NCBI GenBank assembly: GCA_045658525.1
Contig: JAZOVD010000025.1
Span: 1 to 37,686, forward strand
Direction of reading: 5' to 3'
DNA from: SIG673 sp045658525
Lineage (GTDB): Bacteria > Bacillota > Clostridia > Oscillospirales > CAG-272
Length of the DNA stretch: 37,686 bases
Part shown: one piece after another, positions 36,854 to 37,686 of the stretch
Position numbering within the stretch: position 1 is the stretch's first letter
Layout of the letters: each line of letters begins with the position of its first letter
The notes under the pieces: model-generated
Seen by the model: the letters and a program-made list of their open reading frames with translations, nothing else
The model's database searches: none
What the model was told of the DNA's origin: nothing
Made by a program: the position numbers and the translations under genes

Positions 36854-37686
36854 ATGAACCCTATAATCGCTACGGTTCTTATCGTCGTCGCTCTCCTTTT
36901 TGGATGTGTTATCGGAGTTATTGTAGGTATGGCTCTGCGTAAAAAGATCGGCGAGAGCAAGATAGGCTCAGCCGAGCAGGAAGCCAAGAGAATTGTTGAT
37001 GAAGCCGCAAAGGAAGCGGAAACGACTAAGAAAAACGCAATACTCGAAGCAAAAGAACAGATCCTCAAAGAGAGAAACGAGGTCGAAAAGGACTTAAAGG
37101 AACAGCGCGCTGAGATCACAAAGCAGGAACATCGCATTATTTCCAAGGAAGAAGCTCTTGACAGAAAGAGCGAGGCTCTCGACAAGAGAAACGAACAGCT
37201 TACAGTTAAGCTGAAAGAGGCAGACGAGCTTAAAGAAAAGATCGCAGACACTCTCAACGATCAGATAAAGGAGCTTCAAAGAATTTCCGGCTGCACCTCT
37301 GAGGAGGCAAAAGCGGAGCTTCTCGAAAAGATCGAGGCTAACGTTCAGCACGACGCGGCTCTTAAGATCATTGAGATCGAGTCCCGTCTTAAAGAGGAAG
37401 CCGACCAGAAGGCAAGAGACATCATATCTCTCGCTATTCAGAGATGCGCTTCCGATCACGTTTCCGAGACCACCGTCTCCACCGTCGCTCTCCCGAACGA
37501 CGAAATGAAGGGACGTATAATCGGACGTGAGGGAAGAAACATAAGAGCTATCGAACAGCTCACGGGCGTTGATCTTATAATCGACGACACCCCCGAGGCG
37601 ATAACCGTTTCCTGCTTCGACCCCGTTCGCAGAGAGATCGCGAGAATGACGCTCGAAAAGCTCATATCCGACGGACGTATCCATCC
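36854..37686 (+). CDS. rny: Ribonuclease Y, C-terminal part outside window
   Basis: 277 full codons are visible. An N-terminal membrane anchor (MNPIIATVLIVVALLFGCVIGVI) is followed by a long coiled coil (about 35-165, rich in Glu/Lys, as in AKEQILKERNEVEKDLKEQ) and the KH RNA-binding domain with GRIIGREGRNIRAIEQLTG at about 219-237 and DDTPEAITVS. The catalytic HD domain lies beyond the window. RNase Y starts mRNA decay at the membrane in Firmicutes. The start is fixed by AGGAGG at 7 nt. It is the last gene of the window, with its own promoter. Confidence 0.97.
   Translation, partial: MNPIIATVLIVVALLFGCVIGVIVGMALRKKIGESKIGSAEQEAKRIVDEAAKEAETTKKNAILEAKEQILKERNEVEKDLKEQRAEITKQEHRIISKEEALDRKSEALDKRNEQLTVKLKEADELKEKIADTLNDQIKELQRISGCTSEEAKAELLEKIEANVQHDAALKIIEIESRLKEEADQKARDIISLAIQRCASDHVSETTVSTVALPNDEMKGRIIGREGRNIRAIEQLTGVDLIIDDTPEAITVSCFDPVRREIARMTLEKLISDGRIH

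Overview
The window looks like chromosomal DNA of a Gram-positive Clostridia-type Bacillota, probably a gut anaerobe. This rests on HPr kinase/phosphorylase, ZapA, ribonuclease Y, a TagO-type transferase, strong AGGAGG/AAAGGA ribosome binding sites, textbook sigma-A promoters (TTGACA-17-TATAAT seen several times), and a dispersed hairpin repeat typical of gut Clostridia. I cannot name a species. Most genes are core housekeeping functions in short operons that switch strand often. I see no phage, plasmid, integrase, transposase or CRISPR array.

Layout. 1-1059 (-): 5' part of a secreted LamG/metallophosphoesterase protein. 1243-2514 (-): hprK plus a small partner. 2772-3947 (-): thiI. 4189-4378 (+): tRNA-Met and tRNA-Glu with their own promoter and terminator. 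4713-5558 (+): amidohydrolase. 5889-8106 (-): O-antigen-ligase-like protein and proB. 8284-14779 (+): zapA, U32 peptidase family, zinc-ribbon/leucine-rich-repeat protein, maf, nth, M18 aminopeptidase. 14822-18328 (-): two tandem heparinase II/III-like paralogs. 18650-20905 (+): sugar phosphate isomerase-like gene and three unknown small genes. 21183-24259 (-): pepD, mnmA, rnhA. 24422-30062 (+): membrane protein, lipoprotein, alr, Lhr-like helicase, acyl-ACP thioesterase. 30102-34919 (-): membrane-anchored trigger-factor-like protein, tagO-like, trpS, aminotransferase. 35085-37686 (+): membrane protein, zinc-ribbon protein, 5' part of rny.

The most unusual content lies between the genes. A family of about a dozen structured repeats (here called the tip-hairpin family) fills most of the longer spacers. 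A full copy is about 205-370 bp. It has inverted terminal segments of about 36 bp, each ending in a self-complementary tip (for example CTACTTTC...GAAAGTAG followed by GCAAAGAACTTTT). It also has a middle motif TATCATAGAGTGATG, a TTTGCGAAGCAAA mini-hairpin, and a long stem whose sequence differs between copies while pairing is kept. Copies sit so tightly against genes that at least five CDSs (4713, 5889, 12584, 21183, 26880) take their last codons and stop codon from the repeat, and alr appears to carry a repeat-encoded C-terminal tail of about 25 residues. A second, unrelated hairpin repeat (CTCCCTT...AAGGGAG type) occurs twice, with a variant third copy.

Functional links: ThiI and MnmA are both tRNA thiolation enzymes, and tRNA-Glu(TTC) in this window belongs to the class MnmA modifies. 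The heparinase pair and the divergent isomerase-like gene look like an intracellular uronate-oligosaccharide locus with palindromes at both promoters. All functional assignments come from reading motifs; no database search was run.
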